DNA from: an uncultured Campylobacter sp.
GTDB lineage: Bacteria > Campylobacterota > Campylobacteria > Campylobacterales > Campylobacteraceae
Assembly (NCBI RefSeq): GCF_944323605.1
Contig: NZ_CALUTC010000004.1
Span: 1-64,000, forward strand
Direction of reading: 5' to 3'
Length of the DNA stretch: 64,000 nucleotides
Shown here: positions 27,651 to 36,803 of the stretch, piece by piece
Layout: each line of letters begins with the position of its first letter
How positions within the stretch are numbered: the first letter of the stretch is position 1
The notes under the pieces: generated by a model
Databases searched by the model: none
Told to the model about the DNA's origin: nothing
What the model saw: only the letters and a program-made list of their open reading frames with translations
Made by a program: the position numbers and the translations under genes

Positions 27651-29674
27651 ATCTTTTCGACGGGCTTAATGAAAGACAACGCGAAGCTGCAAGCCATATA
27701 GATGGGGCACTTTTGATTCTAGCTGGAGCTGGTTCTGGCAAGACTAAAACTATAACCACAAGGCTTGCTTATTTAATAGATGAGGTAGGCATAAGTCCTA
27801 ATAATACACTCACTTTGACATTTACAAACAAAGCAGCACATACTATGAAAAAACGTGCTTTGTCTATGATGAGATCATCTTATTCTCCTTTGCTTTGCAC
27901 TTTTCATAAATTTGCACTCTTATTTTTAAAACTTCATATAGATAAATTAGGACTTCAAAATGCTTTTAAGGTAATAGATGCTGATGATAGCAAAAAGATC
28001 ATCAAAGAACTTTTAAGCCCTGAAGTAAAGCTTAGCCCTTACCAGGCTGCTGATATGATTTCAAATTTTAAAAATAGCCTTATTAGTGTTGAAAAGGCTT
28101 ATGAGCATTTAGAAAAAAACACAAATCCTAATCTATTTAAAAACGAATACATAAAGCTTTATAAACTGTATCAAGAAAGCCTTAAAAAGTATTCTTATTT
28201 AGACTTTGATGATCTTCTTTTGATGAGCTATGAATTGCTTAAAAGCGACGGTCGTTTTGCAAGCGAACAAAGTAAATTGTATCAATATATAACTGTTGAT
28301 GAGTATCAAGATACAAATTCATTGCAGTATGAAATTTTAAAACTACTTTGCAAAGAGCATTCAAATTTGTGTGTTGTTGGCGATGATGATCAAAGTATTT
28401 ATTCTTGGCGTGGTGCTAGAATAGAAAATATTTTAAATTTCACTGATGATTTCAAAGATGCTAAAATAGTAAAGCTAGAGCATAATTATCGCTCAAGTGC
28501 CAAAATTTTAGACGCTGCAAACAAACTTATATCCAACAACACCAAAAGACTAGGCAAAATTTTAATCCCAACCAAAGACAAGGGAGATGATATAATCTTT
28601 TTGAAAAACGAAAACGACAAAGATGAAGCTGCTGAAATTGTGAGACTTATAAGAAGGGAAGTTAAAAATGGAACAAAGCTCAATGAAATAGCAGTTTTAT
28701 ACAGAAGAAATTCGCTCTCTAGTATATTAGATAATGAGCTTAGAAAAGAAAAAATACCTTATAAAATTTTAAGTGGATTAAAATTTCACGAGAGATTAGA
28801 GATAAAAGACGCAGTAGCTTATCTTAGATTGATCTCAAATACAAATGACGATTTTTCTTTTAAACGTATAATAAACGTGCCAAAAAGAGGGCTTGGTAAA
28901 GCTTTTGTCTCAAAATTAGAGCATTATGCTAAAATCAATAAAATTTCTTTATTTGATAGCATTTTTTATTGTCTTGAAAATGGAATTTTTTCAAAAGAAA
29001 TTTCAGCCAGGATAAGCGAATTTGCTTTATCCATTTTAGACCTTCAAAAGTCAAATTTAAGCGATATTATAAAATCTTTAGAGGATGTTTTTGCTTTAAG
29101 CTCTGTTTATGATGAGGACTATAAACAGGAAAATTTACAGCTTTTATATAAAGAATTTCAAGATAGCATAAAGAGAAATTCTTACAAAGATTTAAATGAT
29201 TTATTAAGTGATTTTTCATTGCAAGGAGAACAAGATAATATAAATGAAAATGAGGACTGTGTTTATTTGATGAGCGTTCATGCTAGTAAGGGGCTTGAAT
29301 TTGATGTTGTATTTGTTATAGGGCTTGAAAATGGAAATTTTCCAATTAGCTTAGATAATGAAGAAGAAAGACGTTTGGCTTATGTTGCCATAACAAGAGC
29401 CAAAAAAAAACTTTTTTTAAGCACTGCTTCTACTAGAAATGTTAGAACTAGCGTGATAGAAGGAAGTAGTGTGTTTTTAGAAGAATTAAATTTATTAGAT
29501 GAAAAAATACACAATAATACAAATTTTAAAAAAGGAGACTTGGTGCAACATAAAATTTTTGGCATAGGTAGAATTTTAGACCTTAGAAAAGAAGGAAAAG
29601 ATATAAGGCTTGATATAATTTTTGGTGGTATTACTAGAAACAATATTTTAAGTGATGCGTTAAAGAAGATATGA
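27647..29674 (+). CDS. uvrD: UvrD/Rep-family DNA helicase
   Basis: A 675-residue superfamily 1A helicase. Motif I is LAGAGSGKTKT (~residue 30), motif Ia LTFTNKAA, motif II VDEYQDTN, motif III VVGDDDQSIYSWRGA, motif IV EHNYRSS, motif V SVHASKGLEFDVVF and motif VI LAYVAITRAKK. It unwinds DNA 3' to 5' in mismatch or nucleotide-excision repair or at stalled forks; UvrD, Rep and PcrA cannot be separated by eye, so the symbol is tentative. Residues ~620-675 (GDLVQHKIFGIGRIL) are a PcrA-type C-terminal Tudor-like RNA polymerase-binding segment. Confidence 0.93.
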   Translation: MNLFDGLNERQREAASHIDGALLILAGAGSGKTKTITTRLAYLIDEVGISPNNTLTLTFTNKAAHTMKKRALSMMRSSYSPLLCTFHKFALLFLKLHIDKLGLQNAFKVIDADDSKKIIKELLSPEVKLSPYQAADMISNFKNSLISVEKAYEHLEKNTNPNLFKNEYIKLYKLYQESLKKYSYLDFDDLLLMSYELLKSDGRFASEQSKLYQYITVDEYQDTNSLQYEILKLLCKEHSNLCVVGDDDQSIYSWRGARIENILNFTDDFKDAKIVKLEHNYRSSAKILDAANKLISNNTKRLGKILIPTKDKGDDIIFLKNENDKDEAAEIVRLIRREVKNGTKLNEIAVLYRRNSLSSILDNELRKEKIPYKILSGLKFHERLEIKDAVAYLRLISNTNDDFSFKRIINVPKRGLGKAFVSKLEHYAKINKISLFDSIFYCLENGIFSKEISARISEFALSILDLQKSNLSDIIKSLEDVFALSSVYDEDYKQENLQLLYKEFQDSIKRNSYKDLNDLLSDFSLQGEQDNINENEDCVYLMSVHASKGLEFDVVFVIGLENGNFPISLDNEEERRLAYVAITRAKKKLFLSTASTRNVRTSVIEGSSVFLEELNLLDEKIHNNTNFKKGDLVQHKIFGIGRILDLRKEGKDIRLDIIFGGITRNNILSDALKKI

Positions 29675-30489
29675 ACAAACTTTTTGTAGCATACAAGCCA
29701 AGAGATATAAGCTCAAATGATTACCTTCAAACTCTTAAAAAAAAATATGGTGCTAAAAAAGCTGGATATGCAGGGACACTTGATCCTTTTGCAAGAGGCA
29801 CTTTGATAGTAGCTTTTGGAGCTTTTACTAAGCTTTTTCGCTTTTTGGATAAGGAGCCAAAAGTATATGAATGCACTATTTGGCTTGGGGCATACTCTCT
29901 TAGTTTAGATGATAAAAATATTCAAAAAATAGACACTTTGAAAGAATTTACTTTAACAGAATTTGAAAAAATAAGAAAAGAATTACTTGGAGAAGTGGTT
30001 TTTATACCACCTTCTTTTTCAGCAAAGAGAATAAATGGCAAAAGAGCTTATGAATTTGCCAAAAGGAATGAAAAGGTAGATTTAAAAGAATGCAAAATGC
30101 AAATATATGAAAGTGAAATTTTAGACTATCAACATCCATTTTTAAGACTTAGACTAACGGTCAGTGAAGGAGCTTATATAAGATCATACTGTGAGCTTTT
30201 TGCAAATAAATTAGGAATAAATGCTACATTAAAAGAGCTTGAAAGATTAAGAGAGGGAAAATTTGTTTATGAAAATGAAAAAGAATTAGACATTTTAGAA
30301 CACCTGTGCATAAAAGAAAATTACATTTCAGATTTAGATAAACTTCAAAATGGAACAAAACTTTATAAACAAGACTTAAAATTTAAAGAAAATGGACGAT
30401 ATTTTATAAGAGCCAATGGATATTTCAGTATAATTGAGCTTATAGATGAAAATGTAAAATACATAATTAATAAGGTGGAAAAATGTTAA
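29671..30489 (+). CDS. truB: tRNA pseudouridine-55 synthase
   Basis: A 272-residue enzyme that converts U55 to pseudouridine in the T loop of most tRNAs. The catalytic Asp lies in [16 protein letters not shown]. The family segments [21 protein letters not shown] and GAYIRSYCE also match. It starts by ATGA overlap with uvrD and overlaps csrA by 7 bases. The N-terminal LFVAYKP and the shorter C-terminal tail are normal for epsilonproteobacteria. Confidence 0.96.
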   Translation: MNKLFVAYKPRDISSNDYLQTLKKKYGAKKAGYAGTLDPFARGTLIVAFGAFTKLFRFLDKEPKVYECTIWLGAYSLSLDDKNIQKIDTLKEFTLTEFEKIRKELLGEVVFIPPSFSAKRINGKRAYEFAKRNEKVDLKECKMQIYESEILDYQHPFLRLRLTVSEGAYIRSYCELFANKLGINATLKELERLREGKFVYENEKELDILEHLCIKENYISDLDKLQNGTKLYKQDLKFKENGRYFIRANGYFSIIELIDENVKYIINKVEKC

Positions 30490-30710
30490 TTTTAAGCAGA
30501 AAAGAAAATGAAAGCATAAGTATTGGTAAAGATATAGAAATAACAGTAATTCAGACTAACAAAACCTATACAAAAATAGGCATAAAAGCACCTAAAAGTT
30601 CTATTATCTTAAGAAAAGAGCTTGTAGATGAGATAAAAGATGATAATTTGCATTCTATAGTCTCTGATGATGTTAAGCTTGATGATTTAAGTAAAAAATT
30701 AAAACAATGA
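30483..30710 (+). CDS. csrA: Carbon storage regulator CsrA
   Basis: A 75-residue RNA-binding dimer that blocks translation by binding GGA-containing leaders. It begins [22 protein letters not shown] with the conserved RNA-contacting Arg near position 6, and continues [17 protein letters not shown]. In Campylobacter it controls flagellin, and FliW antagonises it; a fliW gene is at 49854 in this window. Embedded in truB-csrA-ispE with 7- and 4-base overlaps, it is probably expressed with the housekeeping operon. Confidence 0.97.
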   Translation: MLILSRKENESISIGKDIEITVIQTNKTYTKIGIKAPKSSIILRKELVDEIKDDNLHSIVSDDVKLDDLSKKLKQ

Positions 30711-31477
30711 AAGCAAAAGCAAAAATAAATGCATTTTTAAAAATACTTGGCTTAGATGACAGAAAATATCATTTTATAAGCTCTCGTTTTATACTTGTTG
30801 ATGAACTTTATGATGAACTTATTTTCACAAAAGACAAACAAAATGATGGTTTTGAGATAATAAGCAATTTTCACTGCGATGATAACATCATAGAAAAAGC
30901 TTTTAATCTCCTTTGCAACAGTGGCTTTAAAAATGAACTTGATGAATTTTTTAAAATTCACAGTTTAAAACTCATTAAAAATATACCAACTTGTGCCGGT
31001 CTTGGTGGTGGAAGTAGTGATGCTGCGTGTTTTTTAAAAATGATGAATGAAGCTTTAAATTTAAAACTAAGCAAGAATGATTTGATAAAACTTTCTATCA
31101 AACTTGGTTCTGATGTAGCTTTTTTTTTAAGCGACTTTAAAAGTGCAAATGTAAGTGGCTTTGGCGAAATAATTAGCGAATTTGATGATGATGAGTTTAA
31201 ATTTAAACTAGTATTTCCTGATGTAAAATGTGAAACCCCACTAGTTTATAAAGAATTTGATAGTTTAAAAGATTTTGTATTAGATGAAAAAAAGATAAAG
31301 CTATTTGAAGCTTTAAAAACAAGAGAACTTTTTTCTTTTAAAAATACGGTTTTAAATGATTTATTTACTCCTTGTGTAAGTTTATATCCTAAAATGTCTT
31401 ACTTTATGAATAATGGGTATTTTTTAAGCGGCAGTGGTAGTAGTGTTTTTGAGGTGTTAAGTGAAGATAATAGCTAG
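30707..31477 (+). CDS. ispE: 4-diphosphocytidyl-2-C-methyl-D-erythritol kinase
   Basis: A 256-residue GHMP kinase for the MEP isoprenoid pathway. The ATP loop is [16 protein letters not shown], with [12 protein letters not shown] at the N-terminus for substrate binding and [12 protein letters not shown] near the C-terminus. It is slightly shorter than the E. coli enzyme, as is usual for Campylobacter. ATGA overlap with csrA; 17-base overlap with smpB. Confidence 0.95.
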   Translation: MKAKAKINAFLKILGLDDRKYHFISSRFILVDELYDELIFTKDKQNDGFEIISNFHCDDNIIEKAFNLLCNSGFKNELDEFFKIHSLKLIKNIPTCAGLGGGSSDAACFLKMMNEALNLKLSKNDLIKLSIKLGSDVAFFLSDFKSANVSGFGEIISEFDDDEFKFKLVFPDVKCETPLVYKEFDSLKDFVLDEKKIKLFEALKTRELFSFKNTVLNDLFTPCVSLYPKMSYFMNNGYFLSGSGSSVFEVLSEDNS

Positions 31478-31913
31478 AAATAAAAAAGCTTTGTTTGATT
31501 TTACTATACTTGAAAAATTTGAAGCCGGTATTGTCTTAAAAGGTAGCGAAGTTGTGGCTCTTAGACAGGGCAGGGCAAATTTAAAAGATAGTTTTGTAAG
31601 AATCATAAAAGGAGAGCTTTTTCTTTTAAATTCGCATATATCTCATCTTAGCACCACAAATGTCCATTACAGACACGATGAAAGAGCTCCTAGAAAACTT
31701 CTAATGCATAAAAAGGAGATAAATAGATTGTTTGGCAAGGTTTCGCAACAGGGATTTACTATGCTTGCTCTTGATTTGTATTTTAATAAAAAAAACAAAG
31801 TAAAATCCACAATAGCTTTAGCCAAAGGTAAAACTTTATACGATAAACGAGAGGTCTTAAAGAAAAAACAAGCTGATTTAGAAGCTAAGATCGCTATGAA
31901 AAATTATAAATGA
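31461..31913 (+). CDS. smpB: SsrA (tmRNA)-binding protein SmpB
   Basis: A 150-residue OB-fold protein that delivers tmRNA to stalled ribosomes. Recognisable segments are [45 protein letters not shown] and the basic C-terminal tail (KAKI-like end) that enters the mRNA channel. The start is GTG 31461, inside the end of ispE. The tmRNA gene itself is not in this window. Confidence 0.96.
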   Translation: MKIIARNKKALFDFTILEKFEAGIVLKGSEVVALRQGRANLKDSFVRIIKGELFLLNSHISHLSTTNVHYRHDERAPRKLLMHKKEINRLFGKVSQQGFTMLALDLYFNKKNKVKSTIALAKGKTLYDKREVLKKKQADLEAKIAMKNYK

Positions 31914-31923
31914 AAGGATTATT

Positions 31924-32532
31924 GTGAACAAAATAATTATATTTTTACTTTTTGCTTTTATTTTTACTTCCTGTTCTAATGAAGAGCCGATAAAAGATGA
32001 TTTTGCTTTTGAAAGGTTTAAGCTTGGTGAAAAGATAAGCTTAGAAAACGTTCATGGAGGAAACAAAACTATTGTTCGCACTGAAAAAGGCTTTGTTATA
32101 GAGGGCGAGGAGGATAAATTTATACTTTTTGATTTTTTTGGAACTTTTTGTCAGCCTTGCAAGGAAGAAGCTGCTTTTTTGACTGATTTGTGGAAGGAAA
32201 ATTCTAAACATTTGGTTTTGATTGGACTTGATCATTTTGAAGAAGTTAGCGATGATGAGGTTAAAAAATTCGCACACGATTACGGAGCTTATTATTTTTT
32301 AAGCAATTCGCCTAAAAATCAAAGAATTATATCTCAAATTTTAGAAGATATTAATTACGCAAATATGGAACAGCTACCGTTTAAGGTTTTGCTTTACAAA
32401 GGAGAATACCAAACTGTAAGCGATTATTACCGTCCTGAAAATAAAAATGGACTTAAATTTTATCTTGGCTCTGTGCCAATTTCTGTTATAAACAATGATA
32501 TAAATACTATACTTAATGCAGGTGTAAAATGA
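31924..32532 (+). CDS. Thioredoxin-fold lipoprotein (TlpA-like)
   Basis: A 202-residue predicted lipoprotein. The hydrophobic N-terminus ends in the lipobox FTSC, with Cys ~17 as the lipidated residue. A thioredoxin fold follows, with active site FGTFCQPCKEE (CXXC, ~75-80). It presumably acts in periplasmic disulfide reduction, for example cytochrome c maturation or protein repair. The start is GTG 31924, preceded by AAAGGA. It sits between smpB and clpS with a 4-base overlap on its right, so it rides in the same operon although its role is unrelated. Confidence 0.85.
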   Translation: MNKIIIFLLFAFIFTSCSNEEPIKDDFAFERFKLGEKISLENVHGGNKTIVRTEKGFVIEGEEDKFILFDFFGTFCQPCKEEAAFLTDLWKENSKHLVLIGLDHFEEVSDDEVKKFAHDYGAYYFLSNSPKNQRIISQILEDINYANMEQLPFKVLLYKGEYQTVSDYYRPENKNGLKFYLGSVPISVINNDINTILNAGVK

Positions 32533-32819
32533 ACGAGCTACAAGAAGATATTAGTTTAAAACTAGATGAACCAAAAATGTTTAAAGTTCTTCTTTTAAAT
32601 GACGATGTTACTACTATGGATTTTGTGGTGCAGGTTTTAATGGATATATTTCACTACGATATAGAAAAAGCGAGTAGGATAATGCTTGAAATACACCATT
32701 TAGGCAAAGGTTTGTGCGGGGTTTATACGCAAGAAATCGCACTTAGCAAACAAAGACAAGTTATAAATGCCGCTATGAAGGCAAATTTTCCACTTAGGGT
32801 AGAATTGGAAGAAGAATGA
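32529..32819 (+). CDS. clpS: ClpS adaptor protein
   Basis: This 96-residue adaptor hands N-degron substrates to ClpA. Conserved segments are FKVLLLNDDVTTMDFVV, with the N-end-rule pocket residues Asn-Asp-Asp, and IMLEIHHLGKGLCGVYTQEIA. It overlaps clpA by 4 bases and the lipoprotein gene by 4. The clpS-clpA-aat order places substrate tagging, recognition and unfolding together. Confidence 0.96.
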   Translation: MNELQEDISLKLDEPKMFKVLLLNDDVTTMDFVVQVLMDIFHYDIEKASRIMLEIHHLGKGLCGVYTQEIALSKQRQVINAAMKANFPLRVELEEE

Positions 32820-34954
32820 AATTTCAAGAAAATTTACAAAAATATTTAATAAATGCAAAACATTTTTCAGCTATAAATAAACACGAATTTATTACTTGTG
32901 AGCATGTGCTTTTTGCTATGTTAAAGCTTAGTCCTGATTTTGAGCAAATTTTTAAAAGTTGTGCTGATGGCGAGTTGGAGATTTTGGAAAATGAATTAAA
33001 AAATCATATAGCTCATAAGAATCAAATTTTAAGCAAAGAAATAGAGCCAGTTCATTCTGTTGTATTGGAAGACATCTTGTCATCTTTGTGTTCTGCGGAT
33101 AGAAATTTTGATGATTTAAAAGTTATCGATTTTATAGAAGGTCTTAGCAAAGATGATAGGACTTATTCTAAATTTCTTTTAGATAAGCATAATTTGGATA
33201 TAAAAAAATTAGAACACATAAAAAAAGAGGACGAATCACAGGCTTTAAGATCCTTTACTATAGACCTTGTTGAATTAGCTAAAAATTCAAAGCTAGATCC
33301 TTTAATAGGTAGAAGTTTTGAGCTTGAAAGAATGATTCAAATTTTAAGCAGAAGAAAGAAAAATAATCCTATTTTAGTCGGTGAAGCAGGTGTTGGAAAA
33401 ACGGCTATAGTAGAGGGATTGGCTTTGGCTATACACGAGCAAAAAGTGCCACAACACTTAAAAAATGCTAGAATTTTTAGTCTTGATATAAGCTCTTTGC
33501 TTTCAGGCACTAAGTATAGAGGAGATTTTGAAAAAAGACTAAAGGATATAGTAAAAGAGCTTTCATCGCTGCCAAATTCCATACTTTTTATAGATGAAAT
33601 TCATACTATAGTTGGAGCAGGTGCTGCAAATGAAAGTCATTTAGATATGTCAAATCTCTTAAAACCTGCACTTAGCAACGGGACTTTAAAATGCATAGGT
33701 GCTACTACATTTTTAGAATACAAAAATAGCTTTGATAAAAACAAGGCTCTTTCACGTCGTTTTGCTAAGATAGATGTAGATGAACCTAGCAAAGATGAAT
33801 GTTTGCTCATACTTAAAGGCTTACAAGGAAAGTATGAGGCTTTTCACGATATAAAATTTGATAATTCCGTTTTAGAGCAAAGTGTTGATCTAGGTAAAAA
33901 AATATTTTCTGATAAATGCTTACCAGATTCTGCTATAGATTTATTAGATGAATTAGGAGCTTATTTTAAACTAAAACAAACAAGAAAAAAAACAGCTACC
34001 TTGAAAGATTTAGAGCTTGTCTTAGCTAGAATGACGCATTCTCATAAAATTTTTGAACTTGATAAAGCAAAAATGCTAAAAAATTTAGAAACTTCTTTAA
34101 AAGAAGAAATTTTTGGTCAAGATGAAGCTATAAAAGAGCTTTGTTCTACCATAAAATTATCATACGCTGGTTTAAAAGCTGAAAATACTCCAAAGGGAGT
34201 TTTCTTATTTACTGGATCTAGCGGGGTTGGTAAAACAGAACTTTGCAAGGTTTTGGCTAATACTTTAGGTTTAAATTTAGAAAGATTTGATATGAGTGAA
34301 TATGCAGAAAAGCATACTGTAAGTAGATTAATAGGTGCTCCAGCTGGTTATGTAGGCTATGATGAGGGAGGGCTTTTAAGCAATGCCATTAGAAAAAATC
34401 CATTTTCTGTGATACTGTTTGATGAGATAGAAAAGGCACATCCTGATTTGAGTAATACATTTTTACAAATTTTTGATAATGCCACCTTGACTGATAGTAG
34501 CGGTTTAAAGGTTGATTTTAGAAATTGCATTATAGTTATGACCTCAAATTTAGGCTTAAAGGAAAGCAATTATATGGGCTTTTTAGGCGATAAAGAGGAT
34601 AAAGCACAAAGGGCTATAAGCGAGTTTTTTGCACCAGAATTTATAAATAGAATAGATAAAATTATACATTTTAATGATTTAGATGATGAGGTTTTATCTA
34701 AGATAGTTCAAAAAGAGCTTGATAATTTAAGCTCTAGACTTAAAAACATAATAATAAAAGCAGATAATAAAGCAAAGCTTTATTTGGCTAAAAAGGCTTA
34801 TAAGAAGGAATTTGGGGTGCGTTTGCTAAAAAGAATTATAGCAAGTGAAATATCTGAAAAAATTAGCGATGAGCTATTATTTGGTAAGCTGAAAAAAGGC
34901 GGCATTGTAGAGCTTAAGCTAGATAAAAATGGTGCTTTAGAACTTGTATTCTGA
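32816..34954 (+). CDS. clpA: ClpA, ATP-dependent Clp protease unfoldase
   Basis: A 712-residue HSP100 with two AAA+ modules and no long M-domain coiled coil, which separates it from ClpB. Walker A of module 1 is GEAGVGKTA (~188); Walker B is FIDEIHT. Module 2 has FTGSSGVGKTE and LFDEIEKAHPD. An N-terminal Clp_N repeat domain (~1-140) binds ClpS. An IGL/F-type ClpP-binding loop is expected in module 2 but I could not place it with confidence. It works with ClpP, not in this window. Confidence 0.95.
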   Translation: MKFQENLQKYLINAKHFSAINKHEFITCEHVLFAMLKLSPDFEQIFKSCADGELEILENELKNHIAHKNQILSKEIEPVHSVVLEDILSSLCSADRNFDDLKVIDFIEGLSKDDRTYSKFLLDKHNLDIKKLEHIKKEDESQALRSFTIDLVELAKNSKLDPLIGRSFELERMIQILSRRKKNNPILVGEAGVGKTAIVEGLALAIHEQKVPQHLKNARIFSLDISSLLSGTKYRGDFEKRLKDIVKELSSLPNSILFIDEIHTIVGAGAANESHLDMSNLLKPALSNGTLKCIGATTFLEYKNSFDKNKALSRRFAKIDVDEPSKDECLLILKGLQGKYEAFHDIKFDNSVLEQSVDLGKKIFSDKCLPDSAIDLLDELGAYFKLKQTRKKTATLKDLELVLARMTHSHKIFELDKAKMLKNLETSLKEEIFGQDEAIKELCSTIKLSYAGLKAENTPKGVFLFTGSSGVGKTELCKVLANTLGLNLERFDMSEYAEKHTVSRLIGAPAGYVGYDEGGLLSNAIRKNPFSVILFDEIEKAHPDLSNTFLQIFDNATLTDSSGLKVDFRNCIIVMTSNLGLKESNYMGFLGDKEDKAQRAISEFFAPEFINRIDKIIHFNDLDDEVLSKIVQKELDNLSSRLKNIIIKADNKAKLYLAKKAYKKEFGVRLLKRIIASEISEKISDELLFGKLKKGGIVELKLDKNGALELVF

Positions 34955-35573
34955 CCTCTTAAAAGCTCCAAAAGATTCGCCTGTATTTTTGAGCGAAGAC
35001 TTAGACCCAATTTTTATGCTAAAAGCTTATTCTTTTGGGCTTTTTCCTTGGAGTACTTCCCCTGTTACTTGGTGGTGTCCTGATCCTAGAATGATACTTT
35101 TTCCAAAGGATATTTATAGACAAAAAAGTATTAGAAGATTTTTTAAATTTTATGAATGCAAACTAGATGAAAATACTATGGCACTTATTAAATTGTGTGC
35201 TGATACTAGAGAGCTTAGTTGGATAGATGAGCATTTTATTAAAGCTTATGAAAAGCTTTTAGACTTGGGATTTTTGCATTCTTTAGAGCTTTATGATAAA
35301 GATGAGCTTGTTGGAGGAATTTATGGGCTTATTATAGGAAAGATTTTTTTTGCAGAAAGTATGGTAAGCATTAGAAAAAATGTTTCTAAGATAGCTATGA
35401 TAAAGCTTTGTGATATTTTAGAGCCTTATGACTTTTTGATAGATTGTCAAGTTTATAACAAGCATTTAGAATTTATGGGTGCAAAAGTATATAAAAGAAA
35501 AAAATTCTTAGAGCTTTTAGAGGATATGGTGCAAAAAGACAGCGGTTTTACAAATTTTAAAAGCATACTTTAA
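34944..35573 (+). CDS. aat: Leucyl/phenylalanyl-tRNA-protein transferase
   Basis: A 209-residue transferase that adds Leu or Phe from tRNA to proteins with N-terminal Lys or Arg, creating N-degrons for ClpS/ClpAP. Signature segments are AYSFGLFPWS, WWCPDPRMILFP, ELSWIDEHFIKAYEKLLDLGFLHSLE and GGIYGLIIGKIFFAESM. The TTG start at 34944 lies inside the end of clpA (11-base overlap). The first in-frame ATG would cut away the N-terminal part of the fold, so TTG is preferred. Confidence 0.94.
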   Translation: MYSDLLKAPKDSPVFLSEDLDPIFMLKAYSFGLFPWSTSPVTWWCPDPRMILFPKDIYRQKSIRRFFKFYECKLDENTMALIKLCADTRELSWIDEHFIKAYEKLLDLGFLHSLELYDKDELVGGIYGLIIGKIFFAESMVSIRKNVSKIAMIKLCDILEPYDFLIDCQVYNKHLEFMGAKVYKRKKFLELLEDMVQKDSGFTNFKSIL

Positions 35574-35607
35574 AACAGTGTATTTTTGCATCAAATTAAA
35601 TATTTAT

Positions 35608-36270
35608 TTAAGAGCTATTTCCCCTTTTTATATTTCCTAGATACCTATAAACGCTTGGTTCTGAAAGTTTTAAAAATTTAGCTACTACACTGATTGTGCC
35701 TTTTACGTTAAAAATACCCTTTTTATATAAAGTATTTATTATATTTTGCTTTTGTTCGGCTGTAAGTAGATAATCAGACTCTAGGTATTTAGCATCTACA
35801 TATTGTGCTAAGATTTCTTCTATAGAGTGGTTTAAAACTTCTACATTTTTATTATCTTCTTGCTTTAAATTCAAAAAAGAACTCATATCATCTAGCTTTT
35901 CTATGTCTATTATTTTAGCTACTACATCCCTCATTTCGCTTGTATCGTAATTTATGCACAGTATGCCTTCTATTTTATCTTTATCCTTTATAAAAAAAGT
36001 CGAACCTCTTACCATTTTATCTTTATTTACCATAGCTTTATAATCGCACAAGAAATCTTTATCTAAATAAGCTTTATTTTGCACCAGCTCGCTAGCAAAT
36101 GCCGTAAGAGGTGAATTTGTAGTCCTTCCACTTACGTGATTATTCTCAATAGCTGCTATATACGCACCGCTTTCTTCTATAACGTGAAAAACTATCTCAT
36201 AACGCTTTCCTAGCACCTGTCCTAAAAATTTACATAGTTTAAAAAAAAATTCCTTCTTTTCTGCTCTCAT
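35608..36270 (-). CDS. YheO/DauR-family transcriptional regulator
   Basis: A 220-residue regulator: residues ~8-115 form a PAS-like YheO domain (YEIVFHVIEESGAYIAAIENNHVSGR) and ~165-220 a helix-turn-helix (GTISVVAKFLKLSEPSVYRYL). Relatives such as DauR repress or activate amino-acid catabolic genes. It diverges from ridA across 141 bases, so it probably controls the ridA operon. I recall a similar regulator beside ridA in C. jejuni. The effector is unknown. Confidence 0.85.
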   Translation of the reverse strand: MRAEKKEFFFKLCKFLGQVLGKRYEIVFHVIEESGAYIAAIENNHVSGRTTNSPLTAFASELVQNKAYLDKDFLCDYKAMVNKDKMVRGSTFFIKDKDKIEGILCINYDTSEMRDVVAKIIDIEKLDDMSSFLNLKQEDNKNVEVLNHSIEEILAQYVDAKYLESDYLLTAEQKQNIINTLYKKGIFNVKGTISVVAKFLKLSEPSVYRYLGNIKRGNSS

Positions 36271-36352
36271 TTTTTTACCTTGATAATATTTGATTTTATT
36301 ATGTAAATTTTCTAATTCTATAAAACAGAAGTAAATAAAATATAAAAATCTA

Positions 36353-36373
36353 TTGACAAATTATTTTTATAAT
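36353..36373 (+). promoter_or_regulatory. AT-rich promoter/operator region of the ridA operon
   Basis: TTGACA (36353-36358) and TATAAT (36368-36373) occur here, but their 9-base spacing is too short for a standard pair, so one is probably chance. A further TATAAA lies at 36384. AAATTATTTT occurs twice (~36358 and ~36387), a possible direct repeat for the divergent regulator. GGAG precedes the ridA start. Confidence 0.3.
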
Positions 36374-36411
36374 AATAAAATATTATAAATTATTTTAGTG
36401 AAGGAGATATT

Positions 36412-36780
36412 ATGCAAAATTACCCAGAGGCTATTGGTCCATATTCGGTTTATAAGGAAGCAAATGGTTTTTTATTCGTTTCAGGACAAATCCCTATAAA
36501 TCCTAAAAGTAAAGAGATAGATAGCTCGGATATAAAAGAACAGGCAAAACAAAGTTTAAAAAACATCGAAGCTATTTTGAAAGAAAATAATTTAAGCTTT
36601 GCAGATGTTGTAAAAACAACTGTGTTTTTAACTGATATAAATGATTTTGCTAGTGTAAATGAGGTTTATGCTGAATTTTTTGTCGCTCCTTATCCTGCAC
36701 GTTCTGCTATCGCAGTGAAAGATTTACCAAGAGGTGCAAAGGTTGAGATAGAAATAATAGCAATAAAAAACAAAAAGTAA
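36412..36780 (+). CDS. ridA: RidA (YjgF/YER057c) enamine/imine deaminase
   Basis: A 122-residue RidA protein. It hydrolyses reactive 2-aminoacrylate-type enamines released by PLP enzymes, giving the keto acid and ammonia. Conserved elements are GPYSVYKEANGFLFVSGQIP, then the substrate Arg in ARSAIAVKDLPRGAKVEIE with the catalytic-site Glu nearby. It is the first gene of the operon and is followed by a PLP-dependent C-S lyase-like enzyme, which could generate exactly such intermediates. Confidence 0.94.
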   Translation: MQNYPEAIGPYSVYKEANGFLFVSGQIPINPKSKEIDSSDIKEQAKQSLKNIEAILKENNLSFADVVKTTVFLTDINDFASVNEVYAEFFVAPYPARSAIAVKDLPRGAKVEIEIIAIKNKK

Positions 36781-36803
36781 GCAAATTTATTAAGGATTTT
36801 TTT

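Noticed and set aside
36353-36373. TTGACA plus TATAAT as a classical promoter for ridA
   Set aside because: The 9-base spacing is too short; Campylobacter promoters rarely use a -35. Kept only as a low-confidence region.
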